Assembly: GCA_050247255.1 (NCBI GenBank) | Contig: JBFWUM010000020.1 | Span: forward strand, 9,620 to 73,619 | Direction: 5' to 3' | From: JBFWUM01 sp050247255 | GTDB lineage: Bacteria > Acidobacteriota > Vicinamibacteria > Vicinamibacterales > UBA2999 | Length of the DNA: 64,000 nucleotides | Part shown: piece by piece, positions 48,530-58,026 of the stretch | How positions within the stretch are numbered: position 1 is the stretch's first letter | Layout: each line of letters opens with the position of its first letter | Made by a program: the position numbers and the translations under genes | The notes under the pieces: generated by a model | What the model saw: the letters and a program-made list of their open reading frames with translations, nothing else | Database searches by the model: none | Told to the model about the DNA's origin: nothing

Positions 48530-51258
48530 CTCGCCGTCGCGCTCTTCCCTGCTCCCGGCGCCGCCGCCGTGCGTGCGCGCAGCTGCTTGATGCTCTGCTC
48601 GATGCGCTCGGCCAGCTCACGCTCGTGCTGGAGCGTGCGGTGGGTGTTCTGCGCTTCCTGCATCAGGAACTCGAGCCGCGCCAGCTTGTCGGCGACGTGA
48701 TCGATTACCGCCTTCTGCTCGCCGAGCGTCTCGAGGTTCACGCGGACGTCCTCGAGCAGGTTCGAGATGAGGCTGGTCTTGGACTGGACTTCGTCGACGA
48801 CGACGCGCCGCGCCTCGATGGCGGCGATCTTCTCCTCGGTCGCGCCCGCCGTGGCCAGCAGCGTCTGCACCTGCTGCCGCAGCGCCGCGACCTCTTCGCG
48901 GCGATCGCTGACGAACTGCAGGTCGCTCTTGCTGCGCGCGGAAATCTGGTGCACGTTCTCGACCTCGGCCTTGACCGCGGCGACGACCGCTTCGCGTTCG
49001 GTGATCGCCTTGATCTTCTGGTCGACGTCCGCCGACTTCTGGCCCAGCTCGGCGAGCTTGACCTCCATCGCCGCCACCTTCTTTTCCGAGAACGCCAGCT
49101 GCGCCCGCCGCTGCTCGAGTGACTTGTAGAGCCCCTCGGCGCGCTTGAGCTGATCCTCGACCGCCTCGGCCTGGGCCACCGCGTCGCGCTGCCGCACCTG
49201 GATCCGCGCCAGCTCGGCGATCAGTTCGTCCTTCACCGTGGCGGAGCGGCCAAGCTCCTCGTTCAGCGCCTGCAGCTGCTTCAGGCGCTCGGCGGCGTCC
49301 GTTGCCAGCGTGCGGCCGGTTTCGGCCAGCTCGTTGAGGCGCACCTGCTGCTCGGTGAGCGCCGCCTCGTCGCGGACGACCTCGTTGAAGCGCGCCTGCG
49401 CCTTCTCGAGCTGGGCGCTGAGGCTGTCGAGGCGGTTGGTCAGCGGCATGACCTTCCCCTGCGCGCTGGCCACCGCCTCGACCTTCTGCTGCGCGTCGAG
49501 CATCTGCGCGATGACACCGTCCACCTGGCTCTTGAGCGTGTCGAGCTCGGTGCGACGCGCCAACTGCTCGGCCAGCTTGCGATCGACGTCGACGCTCATC
49601 ACGTTGAGCGTGTTGAGACGGGCCTCGAGCTTGTCGACGAACTGGATCCGGTTGGTCACGCGGGTGAGCTGCGCGTCGAGCTCCGAGGCCAGCTCGCCCA
49701 GGCGCGTCGCCTGCTTCGTGCCCTCCTCGACCTGCGCCATCTTCCCGAGGATGGCGTCCATCGTCGCCTCGAGCTCCGGCGTCCGCGCCTTGAACGAGGT
49801 GAGGCGATCGCCGAAGGCCTCGAGCGCGGCGCGATCGGCGCCCAGCTTGTCGCGCAGCTGCGCCGCTTCGGCGTGCGCCTTGTGGAATTCCTGGATCTCC
49901 TTGCGCAGCGCGTCGAGATCGGCGCGGCTCTGGCGGAGGCTGTCGTACTGCGCCGCCGTGCGCCTGGTCAGCTCGTCGACCTGGGTCAGCTTCTCCTGCA
50001 GCGAATCGAGGCTGGCCTGCTTCTTCGTCAGGTCGTCGGCGTGTGCGCCGAGCGACTGAAAGTCCTTGCTGAGCGCGTCGACGCGCTGGTTCAGCGTCGA
50101 CAGGTGCTTTTCCTTGGCCGCCAGGGCGTCCATGCGCCCTTCCGACTCGCCGATGGCGGTTTGCAGCGCCCGCAGGCGGTGATCGAACGCCTCGAACTCC
50201 TTCTTCTCGAGCGCGAGCTTCTCGAGGTTGGTGCGCATCACGTCGACCAGCGCGCGCCCATCCTTCTCGAAGCGCGCCGCCTCGCGCGCGAACTCGTCGC
50301 GCACCTTCGCCGCGGCGTCCGCCTGGGCGTTGGTCGCGGCGACGATCTGCTCGATGCGAGCCACCGTCTCTTCGCTGCGCGCGGCCTGCTTCAGCCCTTC
50401 GTTGAGCTTGTTGACCTGGACGTCCATGCTCCAGACCATCTCGTTCAGGCGGTTGGCCTCGACGACGGCGCGTTCGACCGCGTGCTTCTGCCCTTCGAGC
50501 GCCTTGGCTTTCTGGTTGACGTGCTCGGCCAGGGCGTTGAGCGCGGTGAGCTTCTCCTCGGTCGACTTGCTCAGCTCCTGCAGCTGCATCAGCGGCCCGA
50601 GCTTCTTCTCGACGTCCTTGACCGCCTCGGTCGCGGCGGAGGCGTCTTCCCTGGCGCCGCGCGACGTCTCGCGCAGGGCCGCGTAGTCCTTCGCGAGCTG
50701 GCCGGCGGTGCCGCGCACCTGGTCGAGCTCGCCGCGCAGCGTGGCCGCGCCGTCGACCGACTGCTTGATCTCGGACTGCGACTGCCGCAACTGGGTGCGG
50801 AACTCCTCGAGCGCCGCGCGCTCCTTCTTCAGCGCATCGACGCTGGCCTGCGTTTCGAGGGCCTGCGACGCCAGCGCCTGCACCTGCTGCTTATGCTTCT
50901 GCAGCTCGCCGTTGGGAGACAGCAGCTTTTCGGCCGCCTGCTGCGCCTGGGTGGCGGTGTCGATCAGCGATGCCACGCGCTTCTCCACCTCGGCAAAGGT
51001 GTTCGCCCGCCCTTCCAGCGACTCGAGCCGCTTCATCAGGTCGTCGAGCTTGCCGTTGGTCGCCGTCGCCTTTTCATCGACCGACTCCAGCGCCTTGCCG
51101 ATCTGCGACAGCTTCGAGCTGCGCATCGACAGCTGCGTCAGCATGGTCGAGAGCGCGCTGCGCTCCTCGCGCGCGGCGGCGATGAGGGCCTGGAGATCCT
51201 CGGACTGCTGCTTCTGGCCCTTGCCGCTGCCGGCGAGGCCCTTGATGGCGTCGAGCAT
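48526..51258 (-). CDS. Giant coiled-coil protein of unknown function
   Basis: A 910-residue protein that is almost entirely charged heptad sequence, rich in Glu, Lys, Ala, Leu and Gln, with few prolines or glycines outside the ends. It starts MLDAIKGLAGSGKGQKQQSE and ends in a short Ala/Pro/Gly tail. There is no signal peptide, membrane helix, Walker motif or hinge, so it is not an SMC or Rad50 ATPase despite the look. An intermediate-filament-like or scaffolding role is possible. ATG 51258 has AGGA upstream. The stop overlaps that of mltD (TTAG) without a terminator. Confidence 0.85.
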   Translation of the reverse strand: MLDAIKGLAGSGKGQKQQSEDLQALIAAAREERSALSTMLTQLSMRSSKLSQIGKALESVDEKATATNGKLDDLMKRLESLEGRANTFAEVEKRVASLIDTATQAQQAAEKLLSPNGELQKHKQQVQALASQALETQASVDALKKERAALEEFRTQLRQSQSEIKQSVDGAATLRGELDQVRGTAGQLAKDYAALRETSRGAREDASAATEAVKDVEKKLGPLMQLQELSKSTEEKLTALNALAEHVNQKAKALEGQKHAVERAVVEANRLNEMVWSMDVQVNKLNEGLKQAARSEETVARIEQIVAATNAQADAAAKVRDEFAREAARFEKDGRALVDVMRTNLEKLALEKKEFEAFDHRLRALQTAIGESEGRMDALAAKEKHLSTLNQRVDALSKDFQSLGAHADDLTKKQASLDSLQEKLTQVDELTRRTAAQYDSLRQSRADLDALRKEIQEFHKAHAEAAQLRDKLGADRAALEAFGDRLTSFKARTPELEATMDAILGKMAQVEEGTKQATRLGELASELDAQLTRVTNRIQFVDKLEARLNTLNVMSVDVDRKLAEQLARRTELDTLKSQVDGVIAQMLDAQQKVEAVASAQGKVMPLTNRLDSLSAQLEKAQARFNEVVRDEAALTEQQVRLNELAETGRTLATDAAERLKQLQALNEELGRSATVKDELIAELARIQVRQRDAVAQAEAVEDQLKRAEGLYKSLEQRRAQLAFSEKKVAAMEVKLAELGQKSADVDQKIKAITEREAVVAAVKAEVENVHQISARSKSDLQFVSDRREEVAALRQQVQTLLATAGATEEKIAAIEARRVVVDEVQSKTSLISNLLEDVRVNLETLGEQKAVIDHVADKLARLEFLMQEAQNTHRTLQHERELAERIEQSIKQLRARTAAAPGAGKSATAS

Positions 51259-51405
51259 GGTTCTGTTCCTGCTGGAGTGAAGTGCGGTAACCCGCGAGTG
51301 TCCAAGAGGATAACCGCCGAGCTCGCGTAACTCAACCGCTGCGCAGATCTGTGCAGCAGCTTGACCAACTTGACCAACTCTCGTGGACGATGCTACGGTC
51401 GATGC

Positions 51406-51654
51406 GTGGGGAAGACCTTCAACGTCTACGAAGCCAAGGCCCGCTTTTCGGCCCTCGTCGAGGCCGCCGCCGCCGGCGAGGAAATCATCATCGCCAAGGC
51501 CGGCGTGCCGCGCGCGCGTCTCGTCCCCGTCAAGCCGGCCGTCCGTCGTCGTCCCGGCGGCTCGAAGGGACGGATCCACCTTGCCGGGGACTTCGACGCG
51601 CCGCTGCCGGATGAGCTGCTGGATGCGTTCGGCAATCGTGGAGGCCGGCTTTAG
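51406..51654 (+). CDS. Phd/YefM-type antitoxin
   Basis: Starts VGKTFNVYEAKARFSALVEA and continues GEEIIIAKAGVPRARLVP, the canonical Phd/YefM N-terminal DNA-binding and dimerisation fold; an extended C-terminus would bind the PIN toxin. GTG 51406 fits the family start; an upstream open frame includes a TTGACCAAC direct repeat that probably belongs to the promoter. The last codons (NRGGRL) and the TAG stop come from a GGCCGGCT palindrome. 82 residues. Confidence 0.85.
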   Translation: MGKTFNVYEAKARFSALVEAAAAGEEIIIAKAGVPRARLVPVKPAVRRRPGGSKGRIHLAGDFDAPLPDELLDAFGNRGGRL

Positions 51655-51661
51655 CCGGCCT
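51642..51661. repeat. REP-like palindrome, GGCCGGCT type, between antitoxin and toxin
   Basis: AGGCCGGCT/AGCCGGCCT, 9-base arms and 2-base loop. It contains the TAG stop of the antitoxin and lies five bases before the toxin ATG, so it may control toxin translation through a hairpin over the start region. Confidence 0.8.
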
Positions 51662-51665
51662 GTTC

Positions 51666-52040
51666 ATGAAGTTGCTCCTCGACACCCACGTCTTTCTCTG
51701 GTGGCGGTTGTCCAGCCGCCGGCTCAAGCGCGACGCACGCCAGGCCATCGTCGACGCTGATGTTGTCTGGGTGAGCGCCGCGTCGGCGTGGGAGATCGCG
51801 ATCAAGCAGGGCCTCGGGCGTATTCGGCTCGACGATCCCTTCAGCGCGCTCGTTGCCGACAGCCTCTTCACCGAGCTGCCGGTGACGATGCGGCACACTG
51901 AGCGTCTGTCGGCCATCCCGGCGCACCACACCGACCCATTCGACCGGATGCTCGTCGCGCAGGCGGCCACCGAAGGGGCCACGCTGGTGACGCACGACCG
52001 GCAGTTCGAAGGGTACGGCGTCCCTGTCGTCTGGACCTGA
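51666..52040 (+). CDS. PIN-domain toxin (VapC family)
   Basis: Predicted endoribonuclease toxin of the type paired with Phd-like antitoxins. Acidic PIN residues are visible in KLLLDTHVFLWW (Asp), SAASAWEIAIK (Glu), HHTDPFDRMLVAQA (Asp) and LVTHDRQF (Asp). 124 residues, typical. The ATG follows the palindrome closely, and no strong ribosome site is visible outside the palindrome. Confidence 0.92.
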   Translation: MKLLLDTHVFLWWRLSSRRLKRDARQAIVDADVVWVSAASAWEIAIKQGLGRIRLDDPFSALVADSLFTELPVTMRHTERLSAIPAHHTDPFDRMLVAQAATEGATLVTHDRQFEGYGVPVVWT

Positions 52041-52177
52041 CCGGCGCCGATCGCGGGTTTCGCCATCCGCGCCGGCAGTTCGCCGCGCAGTTCCTGCGCT
52101 CTCGTCCCGCCCGACTCGCCGATCGCGCCTGATTCGCACCGATCGTCTCTGACCATCCGATTGCATTGCGCGGCGTC

Positions 52178-53698
<1,521 letters not shown>

Positions 53699-53720
53699 GG
53701 CCACGGAGGCACGGAGACTT

Positions 53721-53751
53721 TTCACCACAAAGGACGCAAAGGACACAAAGG
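53721..53751. repeat. Left inverted repeat framing the GxxExxY gene
   Basis: A 31-base block starting TTCACCACAAAGGACGCAAA and made of nine-base units of the CACAAAGGA type. It matches the reverse complement of 54160-54190 at 28 of 31 positions. Weaker similarity (CCACGGAG blocks) extends outwards to just after the comM stop. Confidence 0.85.
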
Positions 53752-53757
53752 ATTTCT

Positions 53758-54147
53758 ATGAAGTACGAGGCCATTCCTGAGGCCACGGAGGCAGTCGCAC
53801 GCAGCATCATCGGCGCGGCTATCGCTGTGCACCGGGCCTTGGGCCCCGGCTTTCTGGAGCGCGTGTATCGCGAGGCGCTGTGTTACGAACTTGCTAGCCG
53901 AAGCGTGCCGTTTGAGACCGAGAAGCCGATCGTCGTTCGTTACCGGAACTTGGACATCAAGTGCCAGCGGGCGGACATGGTCGTTGACGCTCGAGTCATC
54001 GTCGAGCTGAAGGCGATCTCTCGGTTGGACGGTATTCATGAAGCGATCGTGATGTCCTATCTCCGAAGCACGCGGCTGCGACTCGGATTGCTGATGAACT
54101 TCCACGCCCCCACCCTCAAGCAAGGCTTGAAGCGGATCGTGCTGTGA
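53758..54147 (+). CDS. GxxExxY family protein (PD-(D/E)XK-like)
   Basis: 129 residues with the name-giving motif in GPGFLERVYREAL and the later blocks QRADMVVDARVIVELKAIS and LGLLMNFHAPTLKQGLKRIV. The D...ELK arrangement resembles a PD-(D/E)XK nuclease core. Function is unknown; the family is scattered over many phyla and often lies in repeat-rich gaps. The ATG lies seven bases after the left inverted repeat and the stop 12 bases before the right one, so gene and repeats form one ~470 bp unit. A ribosome site can be formed by AAAGGA of the repeat. Confidence 0.9.
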   Translation: MKYEAIPEATEAVARSIIGAAIAVHRALGPGFLERVYREALCYELASRSVPFETEKPIVVRYRNLDIKCQRADMVVDARVIVELKAISRLDGIHEAIVMSYLRSTRLRLGLLMNFHAPTLKQGLKRIVL

Positions 54148-54159
54148 CCGCCAGTCTGG

Positions 54160-54190
54160 CCTTCGTGTCCTTTGTGCCCTTTGTGGTGAA
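54160..54190. repeat. Right inverted repeat framing the GxxExxY gene
   Basis: Begins CCTTCGTGTCCTTTGTGCCC; inverted copy of the left repeat with three mismatches. Outward similarity (CTCCGTGGACC) continues to about 54205. The remaining bases up to the next gene hold nothing I can name. Confidence 0.85.
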
Positions 54191-54258
54191 GAACTCCGTG
54201 GACCTCCCTTGACCGCCCCCAGTGGTGAAGGCGACAATACTTAGCTCGGACTAACTCG

Positions 54259-57200
54259 TTGAAATCACTAGAGGTTACCCGTCTTTCGGCTGCCCGCCCT
54301 CGGGTCGAGGGGAAGTTCCTGGCCCTCGACGCTGGCGGGGTGCGTGAGCGCTTCGTGATCAAGGGGGTCGCCTACGGCACCTTTGCGCCGGATCGCGACG
54401 GCGTCCAGTTCCCGGCGCCCTCGGTGGTGGCCAACGACTTCGCGCGGATGGCGGCGGCCGGCATCAACACGGTGCGCACCTACACGGTGCCGCCGGAGTG
54501 GCTGTTCGACGAAGCGGCCCGCCATGGCCTGCGGCTCATGGCCGGCATCCCCTGGGCGCAGCACGTCGCCTTTCTCGATGACAAGTCTCTGGCGCGGCAG
54601 GTGCGGCGCGAGGCGGTGGACGTGGTCCGCCGGCTCGGTGCGCATCCCGCGGCCCTGCTCTTTGCCGTCGGCAACGAGATTCCCCCGTCGGTCGTCCGCT
54701 GGCACGGCCAGGCCCGCGTCGAGCGGTTTCTGCGCGAGCTGGCGGGTGACGTGAAGGGTGCCGCACCCGAGGCGCTGCTTACTTACGTCAACTTCCCGCC
54801 GACCGAGTTCCTCGATCTCTCGCCGTTCGACGTCTGCGCGTTCAACGTCTACCTGCATCGAGAAGCGGACCTGCGTGCCTACCTGGCGCGGCTGCAGCAC
54901 ATTGCCGGGAACACGCCGCTGCTCCTCGCAGAAGCGGGCGCCGACAGCATCCGGGAAGGGCTCGATGGCCAGGCGCGCATCACCGCCATGCACCTGCGCA
55001 CCGCCTTCGCGGAAGGCGCCTGCGGTGCGGTGGCGTTCTCGTGGACCGATGAGTGGTGGCGCGGCGGCCACGACGTGCGCGACTGGGCGTTCGGCCTGGT
55101 GGATGCCGCGCGCCAGCCGAAGCCGGCGCTGGCGGCCGTCGAGCAGGCGTTTGCCGAGGCGCCCTTCTCCGCCCGCGAGCGCGCGACCTGGCCGAAGGTC
55201 TCGGTGATCGTCTGCGGCTACAACGCGGCCGACACGCTCCCCGATTGCTTCGATTCGCTCGCGAAGCTGACGTATCCGGATGTCGAGATCCTCTTCGTCA
55301 ACGACGGCTCGCGCGACCAGAGCAGCGAGATTGCCCGTCGCTATCCGTCGATCACGCTGATCGAGATCCCGAACGGCGGCCTCAGCGCGGCGCGCAACGT
55401 GGGCCTCGCGGCTGCCACCGGCGAACTCGTCGCCTATACGGATGCCGACGTGCGCGTCGATCCCGACTGGCTCACGTATCTCGTCCAGCCGTTCCTGACG
55501 AGTGATGTCGTCGGTTCCGGCGGCCCGAACGTGATCCCTGCCGACGATCCGTGGGTGGCGCAGTGCGTGGCGCGCGCCCCCGGCGGGCCGACGCAGGTGC
55601 TGCTCGACGATCGCATCGCTGAGCACGTGCCCGGCTGCAACATGGCCTTCCGCCGCGACGCGCTGCTCGCCATCGGCGGCTTCAATCCGGTCTACCTGCG
55701 CGCCGGTGACGATGTGGATGTCTGCTGGCGGCTGCAGGCCAGGGGCCAGCGGATTGGGTTCGCGCCGGCGGCCCTCGTCTGGCACCACCATCGCGCGTCG
55801 GTCAAGGCGTACTGGCGGCAACAGGTCGGCTACGGCGAGGGCGAGACCTGGCTCGACGCGCACCATCCCGAGAAGTTCATCGGCGGCCAGATGCTGTGGC
55901 GCGGGCGCATCTACAGCCCGCTGCCCTTCGTCCGGTCGCTGGCCGGCACGCGCATCAATTTCGGTGTCTGGGGCACGGCGGCGTTCCCGTCGGTCTACAG
56001 CACCGACGTGCATCCGGCGCAGTTCCTTCCCCATTCGCCGGGATGGATGCTCGGCGCGACGCTCATGCTGCTGGCCGGGTTCCTCGGCATGGCATCGCCG
56101 TTTGTTGGCGCCACCGCGCTGCTGCTGGCCGCTGGTTCGCTCGGCTGGGCCGTCACCATCGGCCGCTGCTTCACGTTCGCGCTGCGCTCGGACTTGCCGG
56201 GCGCGACGGTCCTGGGCGGAACGGGTCTGGGCGGAACGAGAGTTCCGCAACTACGCACGCGACTGCTCATCGCGTGGCTGCACGTCATTCAGCCGGTCGC
56301 GCGGCTCTACGGCCGCGTGCGCGGCATGTTGTCGCCGCCGCCATCGATTACGCCCGAGCACGTCACGCGCGTCCCCTGGAAGGCACCGATGCCGTCGCTG
56401 CGCGATGCCGGTCGCGCGCTGCTGCTGCTCATCGGCGGCACGACGGAGCGCGACTTCTGGAGCGAGCAGTGGGCCTCGCACCCGACGCTGCTCACCGAGA
56501 TCGGCGGCGTGCTGCGCGCCGCTCGCCCTGCCCCACGGGTCGAGACAGACGATGGGTGGCATGCGGATCGCGACGTCAGCGTCGGCGTCGGCCGCTGGGG
56601 CTGGGTGCACATCCGCGCGCTCGTCGAGGAGCACGCGCAGGGGCGCTGCCTCCTGCGCGTGGCGATGCGCCTGCGCCCCAGCTTCGCCGGGATCGTGTTT
56701 GCCGTCCTCTCGGCGGTGGCGCTGGTCGCCATTACCAGCGCGGTCATCACCGTGCTGCGAGGACCGATCGTCAGCCTGATCTGCGTGTCGACTGCCGCAG
56801 CCGTGTTCAGCCGCGGCGCCTGGCAGACCATGCGCGCCGTGGCGGTGATGGAGCGCGCGCTGCTGCGCGTCACCGGTGCGGCTGGAATGACTCCGCTGCC
56901 GCTCGCCGGCGAAGCCTCCGGCCGGCGCATTCGTCTTCGTCCTGCCAGCGCCTCGCAGCTGCTGCAGACCGCCGTGGTCACCTTCGTCGTCGCCAGCGCG
57001 GTCGTCAGCGTGATCTTCCTGCAGCGAAGCATCGCCGCTCGTGAGGCGTTCCGGCTGGAAGAAGCGGCGCGCGCCGCCACCGCCGCGCTGCTGCAGCCGC
57101 AGCTTCGCGGCGGCGTCGCGGTCACGGCCACCAACGATCTCTACGTGGCCGATGCGGTGGAGGGACTCATCCGCCGCTATCACGTCCGGGTGCCGGGCAC

Positions 57201-58026
57201 CGTGCGCACCACGGCAACTGACGCGGCGCCCGCCCGCCAGATGGTCGGCACCCCGCTCCCGTTCGACGCGGCGGCTGATCTGGCCATGGCCAGCAATGGC
57301 GATCTTCTCGTGGCCGATCCGGCGAACCACCGGATTTGCCGCATCGAGCGGACGACCGGACGCGTGGTCACGATTGCCGGCACCGGCGGTGAAGGGTTCG
57401 ATAGCGAGGCACGCCAGGCGGCACAGTCGCCGCTCCGGCGTCCCGAGGCGATCGCCGTGGATCGCCGCGGCGATCTCTTCATTGCCGACACGCGGAACAA
57501 TCGCATCCGCCTGGTCAGCCAGGACACCGGTCTCATCAGCACCGTGGCCGGCACTGGTGAGCCGAACGGGCCGGCTGAAGCCGGCGCCCACGTCGGTGAC
57601 GGGGGGCCGGCAACCGACGCGTATCTCGACGCGCCGGCCGGCGTGGCGATCGCCGACAACGGGGACATCTATCTCGCCGACACCGGGCACGATCGCGTGC
57701 GGCGCGTCGACGCGGCAACCGGCATCATCACGACGGTCGCCGCCATCGATGCGCCGACCGGGTTGACGCTGCGTCCGACCGACGCCGGGCTGGTCGTCTA
57801 CGTGATCGACTCGAGGGCGCGCGCCGTGCGCAGCATCGCGCCTGACGGCACGGTCTCGACGGTCGCCACGCCGGATGTCGTGCGGGCGCCGACGCGCCTC
57901 GCCTATCACCGGTCAGGCTGGCTGTACGTGAAGGATGCGAGCCCGACGGGCATCACCGTCGTCGCGGTCCCCCTTCCGGAACCGATCGAGCTGGCCGTCG
58001 TGCCCTCCCGGAGGAAGCCGGCATGA
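54259..58026 (+). CDS. Glycoside hydrolase-glycosyltransferase 2-NHL repeat fusion protein
   Basis: 1255 residues in three parts. Residues about 30-300: TIM-barrel hydrolase like GH2/GH5/GH72, with acid/base Glu in LFAVGNEIPPSVV and probable nucleophile Glu in LLLAEAGADS. Residues about 312-560: GT2 transferase with VSVIVCGYNAADTL, VNDGSRD, AYTDADVRVDPDW and AGDDVDVCWRL. Membrane helices near 596-640, 808-850 and 900-925. Residues about 955-1240: NHL beta-propeller (NDLYVADAVEGLIRRY, RGDLFIADTRNNRIRL, NGDIYLADTGHDRVRR). Start TTG 54259 is not certain. Probably makes and remodels a surface glycan. Stop overlaps the next ATG. Confidence 0.8.
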   Translation: MKSLEVTRLSAARPRVEGKFLALDAGGVRERFVIKGVAYGTFAPDRDGVQFPAPSVVANDFARMAAAGINTVRTYTVPPEWLFDEAARHGLRLMAGIPWAQHVAFLDDKSLARQVRREAVDVVRRLGAHPAALLFAVGNEIPPSVVRWHGQARVERFLRELAGDVKGAAPEALLTYVNFPPTEFLDLSPFDVCAFNVYLHREADLRAYLARLQHIAGNTPLLLAEAGADSIREGLDGQARITAMHLRTAFAEGACGAVAFSWTDEWWRGGHDVRDWAFGLVDAARQPKPALAAVEQAFAEAPFSARERATWPKVSVIVCGYNAADTLPDCFDSLAKLTYPDVEILFVNDGSRDQSSEIARRYPSITLIEIPNGGLSAARNVGLAAATGELVAYTDADVRVDPDWLTYLVQPFLTSDVVGSGGPNVIPADDPWVAQCVARAPGGPTQVLLDDRIAEHVPGCNMAFRRDALLAIGGFNPVYLRAGDDVDVCWRLQARGQRIGFAPAALVWHHHRASVKAYWRQQVGYGEGETWLDAHHPEKFIGGQMLWRGRIYSPLPFVRSLAGTRINFGVWGTAAFPSVYSTDVHPAQFLPHSPGWMLGATLMLLAGFLGMASPFVGATALLLAAGSLGWAVTIGRCFTFALRSDLPGATVLGGTGLGGTRVPQLRTRLLIAWLHVIQPVARLYGRVRGMLSPPPSITPEHVTRVPWKAPMPSLRDAGRALLLLIGGTTERDFWSEQWASHPTLLTEIGGVLRAARPAPRVETDDGWHADRDVSVGVGRWGWVHIRALVEEHAQGRCLLRVAMRLRPSFAGIVFAVLSAVALVAITSAVITVLRGPIVSLICVSTAAAVFSRGAWQTMRAVAVMERALLRVTGAAGMTPLPLAGEASGRRIRLRPASASQLLQTAVVTFVVASAVVSVIFLQRSIAAREAFRLEEAARAATAALLQPQLRGGVAVTATNDLYVADAVEGLIRRYHVRVPGTVRTTATDAAPARQMVGTPLPFDAAADLAMASNGDLLVADPANHRICRIERTTGRVVTIAGTGGEGFDSEARQAAQSPLRRPEAIAVDRRGDLFIADTRNNRIRLVSQDTGLISTVAGTGEPNGPAEAGAHVGDGGPATDAYLDAPAGVAIADNGDIYLADTGHDRVRRVDAATGIITTVAAIDAPTGLTLRPTDAGLVVYVIDSRARAVRSIAPDGTVSTVATPDVVRAPTRLAYHRSGWLYVKDASPTGITVVAVPLPEPIELAVVPSRRKPA
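57570..57585. repeat. REP-like palindrome inside an NHL blade
   Basis: GCCGGCT/AGCCGGC with 2-base loop, coding GPAEAGAHVG between two propeller blades. Related in core to the palindrome at 51642. Confidence 0.65.

Noticed and set aside
48526..51258. SMC/Rad50-type ATPase
   Set aside because: No Walker A, signature or Walker B motif and no hinge; only coiled coil.
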